In this document: positions 1 to 6,323 of the stretch, piece after piece | How positions within the stretch are numbered: the first letter of the stretch is position 1 | How the letters are laid out: the number at the start of each line of letters is the position of its first letter | Source of the DNA: Pseudomonas sp. | GTDB taxonomy: Bacteria > Pseudomonadota > Gammaproteobacteria > Pseudomonadales > Pseudomonadaceae | Direction of reading: 5' to 3' | NCBI GenBank assembly: GCA_030654635.1 | Contig: JAURXE010000644.1 | Coordinates: 1 to 12,873, forward strand | Length of the DNA: 12,873 bases | Notes under the pieces: generated by a model | Seen by the model: only the letters and a program-made list of their open reading frames with translations | What the model was told of the DNA's origin: nothing | Databases searched by the model: none | Translations under genes and position numbers: made by a program

Positions 1-584
1 CATAGCTTGATCAGCCCGGCAAAGCCCATAAAGGCCAGCGACATCAGCCCGGCGGTGATCATGCCGATCGCCGCGCCGCGAAACGGCAGTGGCACATCGG
101 CGATGGCGATGCGTTCGCGCAGGGCGGCAAACAGCACCAAGACCAAGGAGAAACCCAGGCCCGCGGCGAAGCCATTGGCGGTGGCGGTGATAAAGGTGAA
201 TTCGCCCTTGTTGGCGTTCAGTAGCGCCACACCGAGGACGATGCAGTTGGTGGTGATCAGCGGCAGAAAAATCCCCAGCACCCGGTACAGCAGCGGGCTG
301 GTTTTATGCACCACCATCTCGGTGAACTGCACCACCACGGCAATCACCAGAATAAAACTGATGGTGCGCAGAAACTCCAGATCCAAGGGCTTCAACAGGT
401 ACTGCTGGATCAGGTAGCAGCTCATCGCCGCCAAGGTCAGCACAAAGGTGGTGGCCAGTGACAGGCCAATCGCCGTCTCGATGCGCTTGGACACCCCCAT
501 AAAGGGGCATAGGCCAAGAAATTGCACCAACACAAAGTTGTTGACCAATATAGAGCTAACCAGGATCAGGGCGAGTTCGGTCAT
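1..584 (-). CDS. rsxA: Electron transport complex subunit RsxA/RnfA
   Basis: This is an integral inner-membrane subunit of the Rnf/Rsx complex, which couples electron flow between ferredoxin or flavodoxin and NADH to ion movement; in E. coli it also helps keep SoxR reduced. Translating from the ATG at 584 gives 194 residues, nearly all hydrophobic, with about six membrane segments. It carries the family signatures GLCPFMG (C26), VVQFTEM, PLITTNC (C114) and [10 protein letters not shown], and ends in GLIKL like the E. coli protein (193 aa). C26 and C114 match the paired cysteines known to bind an iron-sulfur cluster at the RnfA/RnfE interface. The last codon is at 3-5 and the next begins TG, so the stop is almost certainly TGA, with its final base outside the window. 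It is the usual first gene of rsxABCDGE, so rsxB should lie beyond the left edge. The ribosome binding site is weak. Confidence 0.96.
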   Translation of the reverse strand, partial: MTELALILVSSILVNNFVLVQFLGLCPFMGVSKRIETAIGLSLATTFVLTLAAMSCYLIQQYLLKPLDLEFLRTISFILVIAVVVQFTEMVVHKTSPLLYRVLGIFLPLITTNCIVLGVALLNANKGEFTFITATANGFAAGLGFSLVLVLFAALRERIAIADVPLPFRGAAIGMITAGLMSLAFMGFAGLIKL

Positions 585-654
585 GTGGGTTTGCTCATGT
601 ACCTGGGCTCAGAAGACGTGCCGCACCAGTCAACAGGACGGGCGTGAGGCGCTT

Positions 655-683
655 ATTATCGGTAAGCGGCTTGAAGCAAACAA
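655..683 (-). promoter_or_regulatory. Candidate rsxA promoter
   Basis: On the minus strand, TTGTTT (683-678) and GATAAT (660-655) are separated by exactly 17 bp. The -10 matches sigma-70 consensus at five of six positions; the -35 matches only TTG. Transcription would start near 648, giving a leader of about 64 nt before the rsxA ATG. The -35 lies within one arm of the metG terminator hairpin. This is inferred from sequence only. Confidence 0.4.
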
Positions 684-713
684 GCCGGCATCTGCGGCCG
701 GCTTGTTTGCTTC
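673..713 (-). terminator. Long perfect hairpin, probable metG terminator
   Basis: Bases 673-689 are exactly complementary to 697-713, giving a 17-bp perfect stem with a 7-nt loop. It begins 33 bp beyond the metG stop. Read in the metG direction, the GC-rich core (GCCGGC) is followed by TTGTTTGCTTC, which is T-rich but not a pure U tract. It therefore looks like an intrinsic terminator with a modest tail. The stem is symmetric, so some activity on both strands is possible. Confidence 0.65.
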
Positions 714-746
714 AGCGTTAACTCAAGCCTGTGGTGGCGCTTGTGC

Positions 747-2795
747 TTACTTGACCCGCTGGCCGGGCTTGGCGCCATTGTCAGGGCTGAGCAGATAGAT
801 CTCGCTGCCACCGGGGCCTGCGGCCAGTACCATACCTTCGCTGATGCCGAACTTCATTTTGCGCGGTGCCAGGTTGGCCACATACAAGGTCAGTCGACCT
901 TCCAGCTCGACCGGATTGGGATATGCACTTTTGATCCCGCTAAACACGTTGCGTTTGGCGCCGCCGATGTCCAGGGTCAGGCGCAGCAGCTTGTCGGCGC
1001 CTTCGACGAATTCGCATTTTTCGATCAGCGCGATACGCAGGTCGACAGTGGCGAAGGCATCGAAGTTGATCTCGGCGGCCACCGGCTCTTTCACCAATTC
1101 ACCATTGCCGGTTGCCGCACCAGCGGTGACGGCGCCTTCGGCGATCAGGTCTTCTTTGGAGGCTTCGAGCATGGCTTCGATCTTCGCGGGTTCAATTCGG
1201 GTGAGTAGGGGGCTGAAGGGGTTCAGCTGATGGTTGGCCAGTGGGCTGCTGAGGTCGCTCCAGCGTAGCGGCGCGACATTCAGGAAAGCTTCGGCATCGG
1301 CCGCCAGTTTCGGCAAGACCGGCTTGAGCATAATCACCAGTTGGCGGAACAGGTTGATGCCCAGGGCGCAGATGTCCTGCACTTCGGCTTGCTTGCCTTC
1401 GACCTTATTCAGCGACCAAGGGGCCTGGTCGGCAATCCAGGCATTGGCGCGGTCGGCCAGTGCCATGATTTCGCGCATGGCACGGGCGAAATCGCGGGCT
1501 TCATAGGCGTCGCTGATGCTCGGTGCGGCGGCTTGGAAGGTCGCCCAGAGTTCTGGTTCAGGGTTGGCATCGACCAGTACGCCGGCGTTGCCCTTGTGAA
1601 TAAAACCGGCGCAGCGGCTGGCGATATTCACCACTTTGCCGACCAGGTCGGCATTCACTTTCTGCACGAAATCGTCGAGGTTCAAGTCCAGATCATCGAC
1701 GCTGCGGCCCAGTTTGCTGGCGTAGTAGTAACGCAGGTATTCCGGGTTGAGCTGATCCAGATAGGTGCGCGCCTTGATAAAGGTGCCGCGCGATTTGGAC
1801 ATCTTCTGTCCGTTGACTGTCAGGTAGCCGTGCACGCAAACCGCGGTCGGCTTGCGATAGCCGGCGCCTTCAAGCATGGCCGGCCAGAACAATGCGTGGA
1901 AATTGACGATGTCTTTACCGATAAAGTGATAAAGCTCGGCGGTCGAATCTTTTTTCCAATAAGCGTCGAAGTCCAGCTCCGGGCGCTTTGAACAGAGGTT
2001 CTTGAAGCTGGCCATATAGCCGATCGGTGCATCCAGCCAGACGTAGAAATACTTGCCTGGTGCATCCGGAATCTCGAAGCCAAAATACGGCGCATCGCGG
2101 CTGATGTCCCATTCCTGCAGGCCACTGTCGAGCCATTCAGCGATCTTGTTGGCCACCGGTTCCTGCAGCGTGCCGCTGCGGGTCCAGGTTTTCAGCATGG
2201 CCTCGAAATCTGGCAGTTTGAAGAAGAAGTGCTGCGAGTCTTTCAGCACCGGCACCGCGCCAGAAATGGCCGAGCGCGGGTTTTTTAGGTCCGTCGGCTC
2301 ATAAGTGGCGCCGCATTTTTCGCAATTGTCGCCGTACTGATCCTCGGCCGCACATTTTGGGCAGGTGCCCTTGATAAAGCGGTCGGCGAGGAACATGCCT
2401 TTTTCGGGGTCAAAATACTGAGTGACCGAGCGAGTGGCGATATGCCCGGCATCGCGCAGTTTCAGGTAAATGGCCGCCGACAGTTCACGGTTTTCTTGCG
2501 CATGGGTGGAGTGGAAGTTGTCGAAATCGACCAGGAAGTCAGCGAAGTCGGCGCTGTGTTCAGCCTGCACATTGGCGATCAGTTGTTCCGGGGTGATGCC
2601 TTCTTTCTCGGCGCGCAACATGATGGCCGAGCCGTGGGCGTCGTCGGCGCAGACATAAGTGCACTGATTACCGCGCAGCTTCTGGAAGCGTACCCACATG
2701 TCGGTCTGAATATATTCGAGCATGTGGCCCAAATGAATGGAGCCATTGGCATAGGGCAGGGCGCTGGTTACGAGAATCTGGCGGGGCTCGGACAT
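747..2795 (-). CDS. metG: Methionine--tRNA ligase
   Basis: This cytoplasmic class I aminoacyl-tRNA synthetase charges tRNA-Met with methionine using ATP. At 682 aa it has the usual length of the long proteobacterial form. The Rossmann fold carries the HLGH signature (21-24) and KMSKS (330-334), both part of the ATP site. A zinc-binding knuckle is formed by C145/C148 and C158/C161 (CPKC and CEKC). An anticodon-binding helical region follows, then a C-terminal tRNA-binding/dimerisation domain (about 575-682) containing VDLRI, VFSGIK and SEGMVLAA. The start is the ATG at 2795, which gives the expected N-terminus [18 protein letters not shown]. The gene is divergent from apbC across 128 bp, an arrangement I recall from other pseudomonads. 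No truncation or missing key residue is visible. Confidence 0.98.
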   Translation of the reverse strand: MSEPRQILVTSALPYANGSIHLGHMLEYIQTDMWVRFQKLRGNQCTYVCADDAHGSAIMLRAEKEGITPEQLIANVQAEHSADFADFLVDFDNFHSTHAQENRELSAAIYLKLRDAGHIATRSVTQYFDPEKGMFLADRFIKGTCPKCAAEDQYGDNCEKCGATYEPTDLKNPRSAISGAVPVLKDSQHFFFKLPDFEAMLKTWTRSGTLQEPVANKIAEWLDSGLQEWDISRDAPYFGFEIPDAPGKYFYVWLDAPIGYMASFKNLCSKRPELDFDAYWKKDSTAELYHFIGKDIVNFHALFWPAMLEGAGYRKPTAVCVHGYLTVNGQKMSKSRGTFIKARTYLDQLNPEYLRYYYASKLGRSVDDLDLNLDDFVQKVNADLVGKVVNIASRCAGFIHKGNAGVLVDANPEPELWATFQAAAPSISDAYEARDFARAMREIMALADRANAWIADQAPWSLNKVEGKQAEVQDICALGINLFRQLVIMLKPVLPKLAADAEAFLNVAPLRWSDLSSPLANHQLNPFSPLLTRIEPAKIEAMLEASKEDLIAEGAVTAGAATGNGELVKEPVAAEINFDAFATVDLRIALIEKCEFVEGADKLLRLTLDIGGAKRNVFSGIKSAYPNPVELEGRLTLYVANLAPRKMKFGISEGMVLAAGPGGSEIYLLSPDNGAKPGQRVK

Positions 2796-2833
2796 GGTGC
2801 TCGGCTATTTATTGGCAACGAAGAAGGTCGACA

Positions 2834-2862
2834 ACTATATAGCGCTGGCGGTTTTTTTTCAT
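2834..2862 (-). promoter_or_regulatory. Candidate metG promoter
   Basis: On the minus strand, ATGAAA (2862-2857, four of six matches to the -35 consensus) and TATAGT (2839-2834, five of six to the -10) are spaced by 17 bp. A run of eight T on the plus strand (2852-2859) gives an A-tract in the spacer. The start would fall near 2827, about 30 nt before the metG ATG. The opposite strand must also carry the apbC promoter: TAGGAT at 2880-2885 is a possible -10, but I see no good -35 for it. Confidence 0.45.
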
Positions 2863-2923
2863 CCGCGCAGGCACTCGGGTAGGATAGCGAGATCTTTAAG
2901 TCAGTCTTTTTTGGGAGTTAAGC

Positions 2924-4018
2924 ATGGGCCTTGTGACCCGCGAAGCGGTGGAAGCAGCATTGCGTCAGTACACCGATCCGCATTTGAATCAGGATCCAGT
3001 CAGCGCCGGCTGCGTGCGTGAGATTGATATTCAGGGTGGCAAGGTTCGTGTGAACCTGCAGCTGGGTTACGCCGCCGCCTTGTTTAAGAACGGCTGGGCG
3101 CAGTTGCTGCAAATGGCCTTGGAAAATCTCGATGGGGTTGAGTCGGCTGCTGTACAGGTCGATTGTGTGATCGAGGCGCACCAAGGTCAGGGCCAAGTGC
3201 CAGCGCTGAGTAACGTGAAAAACGTGATTGCCGTGGCTTCTGGTAAAGGTGGTGTGGGCAAGTCCACCACCGCCGCTAACCTGGCGCTGGCGCTGGCTCG
3301 CGAAGGTGCCAAGGTTGGTATTTTGGATGCGGACATCTACGGGCCGAGCCTGGGGATTATGTTCGGTATCCCGGCCGGCACTCGTCCGCAGATCAAAGAG
3401 CAGAAGTGGTTTGTACCGATCCAGGCCCATGGCATCGAAGTGATGTCGATGGCCTTTTTGACCGACGACAATACCCCTATGGTGTGGCGCGGGCCGATGG
3501 TTTCCGGGGCCTTGCTGCAGTTGGTCACGCAAACAGCCTGGAGTGATCTGGATTATCTGGTCGTCGATATGCCGCCCGGTACTGGGGATATTCAGCTGAC
3601 CTTGGCGCAAAAAGTGCCGGTGGTTGGTGCGGTGATTGTCACCACCCCGCAAGACCTGGCGCTGCTGGATGCCAAGAAGGGCGTCGAGATGTTCCGCAAG
3701 GTCAATATTCCGGTGCTGGGCGTAGTGGAAAACATGGCCGTGCACATTTGCTCCAATTGCGGACACGCCGAGCACCTGTTTGGCGAGGGCGGTGGCGCGC
3801 GTTTGGCCGAACAATATGGGGTTGAGCTATTAGCTTCGATGCCGCTGTCGATGCTGATCCGTGAGCAGGCCGATAGCGGCAAGCCGACGGTAGTTGCGGA
3901 GCCGGAGTGTCAGATCTCCATGGTCTACCAAGAGCTGGCCCGTTTGGTCGGGGCGCGGATAGTGCTTCAAGCTGCGGATGCGCAGGCGATGCCGAATATT
4001 GTTATCAGCGACGACTGA
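2924..4018 (+). CDS. apbC: Iron-sulfur cluster carrier ATPase ApbC (Mrp family)
   Basis: This is a cytoplasmic P-loop ATPase of the Mrp/NBP35 (MinD-like) family that binds an Fe-S cluster and passes it to target apoproteins. It has 364 residues, the usual length. The N-terminal MIP18/DUF59-type domain spans about 1-85. The deviant Walker A GKGGVGKS is at 107-114, the DADIYGPS switch at 135-142 and VVDMPPGTGD around 213-222. The CSNC pair (C276, C279), which bridges the cluster between two subunits, lies in ENMAVHICSNCGH. A strong ribosome binding site, GGGAG at 2913-2917, sits 6 nt before the ATG and supports this start. It is divergent from metG. A weak hairpin and then the bidirectional-looking csp terminator follow it. 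Confidence 0.97.
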   Translation: MGLVTREAVEAALRQYTDPHLNQDPVSAGCVREIDIQGGKVRVNLQLGYAAALFKNGWAQLLQMALENLDGVESAAVQVDCVIEAHQGQGQVPALSNVKNVIAVASGKGGVGKSTTAANLALALAREGAKVGILDADIYGPSLGIMFGIPAGTRPQIKEQKWFVPIQAHGIEVMSMAFLTDDNTPMVWRGPMVSGALLQLVTQTAWSDLDYLVVDMPPGTGDIQLTLAQKVPVVGAVIVTTPQDLALLDAKKGVEMFRKVNIPVLGVVENMAVHICSNCGHAEHLFGEGGGARLAEQYGVELLASMPLSMLIREQADSGKPTVVAEPECQISMVYQELARLVGARIVLQAADAQAMPNIVISDD

Positions 4019-4030
4019 GATTGCAGTTGT

Positions 4031-4057
4031 TTGCCTGGCAGCTGAGTCGCCAGGCAA
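4031..4057 (+). terminator. Hairpin after apbC
   Basis: TTGCCTGGC (4031-4039) pairs perfectly with GCCAGGCAA (4049-4057) across a 9-nt loop, 12 bp past the apbC stop. There is no T tract after it, so it may be an RNA-stabilising or weak terminator structure. The stronger hairpin at 4094-4117 probably does most of the stopping. Confidence 0.35.
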
Positions 4058-4088
4058 GCAGCGAGGCGAATCACTAAACGAAAGGCAT

Positions 4089-4117
4089 AAAAAAACCCCG
4101 CTCGAGAGAGCAGGGTT
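4089..4117 (-). terminator. Intrinsic terminator of the cold-shock gene
   Basis: In the minus direction, AACCCTGCTC (4117-4108), a 4-nt loop and GAGCGGGGTT (4103-4094) form a 10-bp stem with one G-T wobble. They are followed by an unbroken T run (4095-4089). This is a textbook Rho-independent terminator 19 bp beyond the csp stop. Read in the other direction it is followed by TTCTTCTTG, so it may also serve apbC. Confidence 0.85.
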
Positions 4118-4136
4118 CTTCTTGAATCAGTACAAG

Positions 4137-4346
4137 TTAGATAACTTGAACTTCTTCAGCTTGCATGCCTTTCTGGCCGCGAGTTGCTACGAAAGAAACC
4201 TGTTGGCCTTCTTTCAAGCTTTTGAAGCCGTCGCTTTGGATGGCTTTGAAGTGAACGAACAGGTCATCGCCCGATTGTGGAGTGATGAAGCCGAAGCCTT
4301 TTTCATCGTTGAACCACTTAACGGTACCAGTTTGACGATTCGACAT
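4137..4346 (-). CDS. cspA: Cold-shock domain protein (CspA/CapB family)
   Basis: This is a 69-residue single cold-shock domain, an OB-fold that binds single-stranded RNA and DNA and melts RNA secondary structure. The RNA-binding motifs are clear: KGFGFI (RNP1, 16-21) and LFVHF (RNP2, 29-33), with the aromatic residues intact, plus W11 in TVKWFN. The sequence is very close to remembered pseudomonad CspA/CapB-type proteins. I cannot tell from one protein which paralogue this is, or whether it is cold-induced or constitutive. An excellent ribosome binding site, AGGAGA at 4358-4353, is 6 nt from the ATG. Codons favour A/T-ending forms compared with neighbours, as is common for very highly expressed genes. 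It is monocistronic, with its own terminator. Confidence 0.95.
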   Translation of the reverse strand: MSNRQTGTVKWFNDEKGFGFITPQSGDDLFVHFKAIQSDGFKSLKEGQQVSFVATRGQKGMQAEEVQVI

Positions 4347-4598
4347 GGTGTATCTCCTAAAACAAATTAAATTACAGCCCTAGACAAGCGCAGGCCAAGA
4401 CTGAGTGCAACGAGTAAAAGGAGTCGTGCGATGATTGGATCGAAATTCAACATCAGGTAGCGATTCGCGGTGACACATGCAACACAGTGAACAAACGATA
4501 CCCGCTTTTAGCCGCTAGTGCTAATAATTTGTGCGACTTGTGCAGAATCGCTGATTGACGGCGTGTTCCACGGAGCGCTGCGGCAAGCTCTGCGGGCT

Positions 4599-4626
4599 TT
4601 GATCCCCGTCGATGCCCCGGTAAGAT
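4599..4626 (+). promoter_or_regulatory. Candidate dcd promoter
   Basis: TTGATC (4599-4604) and TAAGAT (4621-4626) each match four of six sigma-70 consensus positions and are 16 bp apart. Transcription would begin near 4633, giving a leader of about 33 nt that includes the 16S-like tract at 4641-4652 and the AGGA ribosome binding site at 4654-4657. Confidence 0.35.
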
Positions 4627-4640
4627 AGGCCATCGATTTC

Positions 4641-4657
4641 ATCACCTCCTTATAGGA
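4641..4657 (+). promoter_or_regulatory. dcd ribosome binding site with adjoining anti-SD-like tract
   Basis: The dcd Shine-Dalgarno AGGA (4654-4657) lies 8 nt before the ATG. Directly in front of it is ATCACCTCCTTA (4641-4652), identical to the last 12 nt of gammaproteobacterial 16S rRNA. TCCT (4647-4650) can pair with AGGA across a 3-nt loop, so the leader could mask its own ribosome binding site. The pairing is visible in the sequence; a regulatory effect is inference. Confidence 0.4.
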
Positions 4658-4665
4658 ACGTCGCC

Positions 4666-5232
4666 ATGAGTATCAAATCGGATAAATGGATTCGTCGCAT
4701 GGCCCAGGAGCACGGCATGATTGAGCCCTTCGTTGAGCGCCAAGTGCGCGCCGAAGGGGCTCAGGCACTGATCTCTTACGGGGTTTCCAGCTACGGTTAC
4801 GACGTGCGCTGCGCCGATGAATTCAAGGTATTCACCAATATCAATTCGGCCACTGTTGACCCGAAAAACTTCGATGAGAAGAGCTTTGTCGACGTTAAAA
4901 GTGATGTGTGCATTATTCCGCCCAATTCTTTTGCCTTGGCGCGCACCGTTGAGTTCTTCCGCATCCCGCGCAATGTGCTGACCATCTGCTTGGGTAAAAG
5001 CACCTACGCGCGCTGCGGCATTATCGTCAACGTCACGCCCCTTGAGCCCGAGTGGGAAGGCCATGTGACCCTGGAGTTCTCCAATACCACTACTCTGCCG
5101 GCCAAGATCTACGCCAATGAAGGCGTAGCGCAGATGCTGTTTTTTGAGTCAGATGAGGTCTGTGAAGTGTCGTACAAGGATCGCGGCGGCAAGTATCAGG
5201 GTCAGCTGGGCGTTACCTTGCCCAAGGCCTGA
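4666..5232 (+). CDS. dcd: dCTP deaminase
   Basis: This enzyme converts dCTP to dUTP and ammonia, supplying the dUMP precursor for thymidylate synthesis. It is a cytosolic homotrimer of the dUTPase superfamily. The protein has 188 residues, which I recall as the length of pseudomonad Dcd. Conserved blocks include [12 protein letters not shown] (37-48), GKSTYAR (110-116, with S112 and R116 equivalent to the E. coli substrate-binding S111 and R115) and HVTLEFSN (133-140). E137 corresponds to the catalytic glutamate. Nothing suggests the bifunctional deaminase/dUTPase form. The ATG at 4666 follows AGGA by 8 nt. The gene stands alone between a divergent cold-shock gene and its own terminator. Confidence 0.97.
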   Translation: MSIKSDKWIRRMAQEHGMIEPFVERQVRAEGAQALISYGVSSYGYDVRCADEFKVFTNINSATVDPKNFDEKSFVDVKSDVCIIPPNSFALARTVEFFRIPRNVLTICLGKSTYARCGIIVNVTPLEPEWEGHVTLEFSNTTTLPAKIYANEGVAQMLFFESDEVCEVSYKDRGGKYQGQLGVTLPKA

Positions 5233-5247
5233 TTGGTAATCTCTGCG

Positions 5248-5277
5248 AAGAAGCCGGGTTATTTCCCGGCTTTTTTT
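5248..5277 (+). terminator. Intrinsic terminator of dcd
   Basis: AAGCCGGG (5251-5258) pairs with CCCGGCTT (5265-5272) across a 6-nt loop, followed by a seven-T run (5271-5277), 16 bp after the dcd stop. It lies between convergent dcd and ldhA. In the ldhA direction the stem is followed by CTTCTTCG, so weaker activity on that strand is possible. Confidence 0.9.
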
Positions 5278-5301
5278 CGTCTGCAGTTTGCTTGCTGTGG
5301 C

Positions 5302-6291
5302 TTAGGCTTGGACTTGGTTGCGCACTTGGCCGGCGGCCCAGCAGGCGATGTTTTCCAGGGTGGTGCTGGCAATCGCGGCCAGTGCTTCGCGGGTCAAGTA
5401 AGCTTGGTGGGCGGTGACTATGACGTTGGGGAAGGTTAGTAGGCGTGCCAGCACGTCATCCTGTAGAGGTAAGTCCGACTGATCCTCAAAGAACAGCGCG
5501 GCTTCTTCTTCATAAACATCCAGGCCGAGGTAGCCGAGTTGACCGTTTTTTAGCGCGTCAATCAGTGCTGGGGTGTCGACCAGGGCGCCACGTCCGGTGT
5601 TGATCAGCATGGCGCCATGCTGCATGCAGGCCAGTGACTGCTGGTTGATCAGATGGCGAGTGGAGGTGGTTAGTGGGCAGTGCAGGCTGATGATCTGCGC
5701 TTGCGCTAATACCTCGTGCAGCGGCAAATAACGCACGCCCCGGGCTTGCAGTTGGGCGTCTGGTTGCGGGTCGTGGGCCAGCAGTTGGCAGCCAAAGCCA
5801 GCCATGATGCTGGCGAAGGCCGAACCAATTTGGCCGGTTCCAATAATGCCAACGGTTTTGCCGTGCAAGTCGAAGCCAATCAGGCCGTGCAGGGAAAAGT
5901 CGCCTTCGCGGGTTCGGTTAAAAGCCCGGTGGATGCGTCGGTTGAGCGCCAAAATCAGCGCGGTCGCGTGTTCGGCGATGGCGAAAGGCGAGTAAGCCGG
6001 TACCCGCACCACCTGGATGCCACACTGCTGCGCCGCCTTTAGGTCGACATGGTTGTAGCCGGCCGAGCGCAAAGCGATCAGTTGCGTACCGCCGGCTGCT
6101 AGGCGTTGTAGTACCGGGGCAGATAGATCGTCATTAATAAAAGCGCACACCACTGCACAGCCTTGCGCCAAGGCGGCGGTAGCGAGGCTTAAGTGGCTGC
6201 ACTGGAACTCCAGCACGGCGCCTGTCGGCAAGGTGGCGGCAGTAAAGCTTTCGCGGTCGTAGGGTTGGCTGCTGAACAACATAATCCGCAT
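5302..6291 (-). CDS. ldhA: D-lactate dehydrogenase (NAD-dependent, 2-hydroxyacid family)
   Basis: This cytoplasmic fermentative enzyme reduces pyruvate to D-lactate with NADH. With the ATG at 6291 the protein is 329 aa and starts MRIMLFSSQPYD, matching my memory of P. aeruginosa LdhA in length and N-terminus. GGAAG (6304-6300), 8 nt upstream, supports this start; an in-frame ATG at 6324 would add 11 unlikely residues and touch the gacS stop. The Rossmann motif is GTGQIG (151-156) and D174 is the NAD-selecting acidic residue. The catalytic set R234 (NTGRGALVD), E263 (DVYEEEA) and H295 (TAHQA) is intact. It begins 32 bp after gacS on the same strand, so the two are probably co-transcribed. Other D-2-hydroxyacid substrates cannot be excluded. 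Confidence 0.93.
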   Translation of the reverse strand: MRIMLFSSQPYDRESFTAATLPTGAVLEFQCSHLSLATAALAQGCAVVCAFINDDLSAPVLQRLAAGGTQLIALRSAGYNHVDLKAAQQCGIQVVRVPAYSPFAIAEHATALILALNRRIHRAFNRTREGDFSLHGLIGFDLHGKTVGIIGTGQIGSAFASIMAGFGCQLLAHDPQPDAQLQARGVRYLPLHEVLAQAQIISLHCPLTTSTRHLINQQSLACMQHGAMLINTGRGALVDTPALIDALKNGQLGYLGLDVYEEEAALFFEDQSDLPLQDDVLARLLTFPNVIVTAHQAYLTREALAAIASTTLENIACWAAGQVRNQVQA

Positions 6292-6323
6292 AAAAGTGGC
6301 TTCCGAATGGCGGCTGGCAAGCA

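Larger units (their letters stand above)
4347..4665. other. Gene-free divergent region between csp and dcd
   Basis: These 319 bp hold the leaders and promoters of two divergent genes. I see no RNA gene, classical riboswitch or terminator. For csp, the best pair on the minus strand is TTGGCC (4398-4393), 16 bp, TGTAAT (4376-4371); this would leave only a short leader, whereas cspA-type genes often have long ones, so the true start may lie further up. A nine-codon plus-strand ORF with a good ribosome binding site is at 4431-4460. A 44-codon minus-strand ORF (4508-4642) also exists. Neither has any recognisable product. Confidence 0.5.

Noticed and set aside
582..599. Five-codon minus-strand ORF (MSKPT) whose TGA overlaps the rsxA ATG
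   Set aside because: The overlap is real, but the only Shine-Dalgarno-like AGG is too close to its ATG and an ORF this short is easily random.
1341..1991. Plus-strand open frames of 155-216 codons inside metG
   Set aside because: They are antisense shadows of a complete, conserved metG with all its motifs; no family signal is present.
2918..3814. 298-codon open frame antisense to apbC
   Set aside because: It mirrors the apbC frame, has no recognisable domain and no good ribosome binding site, and apbC is strongly conserved here. Long antisense frames are common in GC-rich genes.
3978..4370. 130-codon plus-strand frame over the csp gene
   Set aside because: It runs through the end of apbC, two hairpins and the whole of csp in antisense. 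The csp reading has both RNP motifs, a strong ribosome binding site and a terminator.
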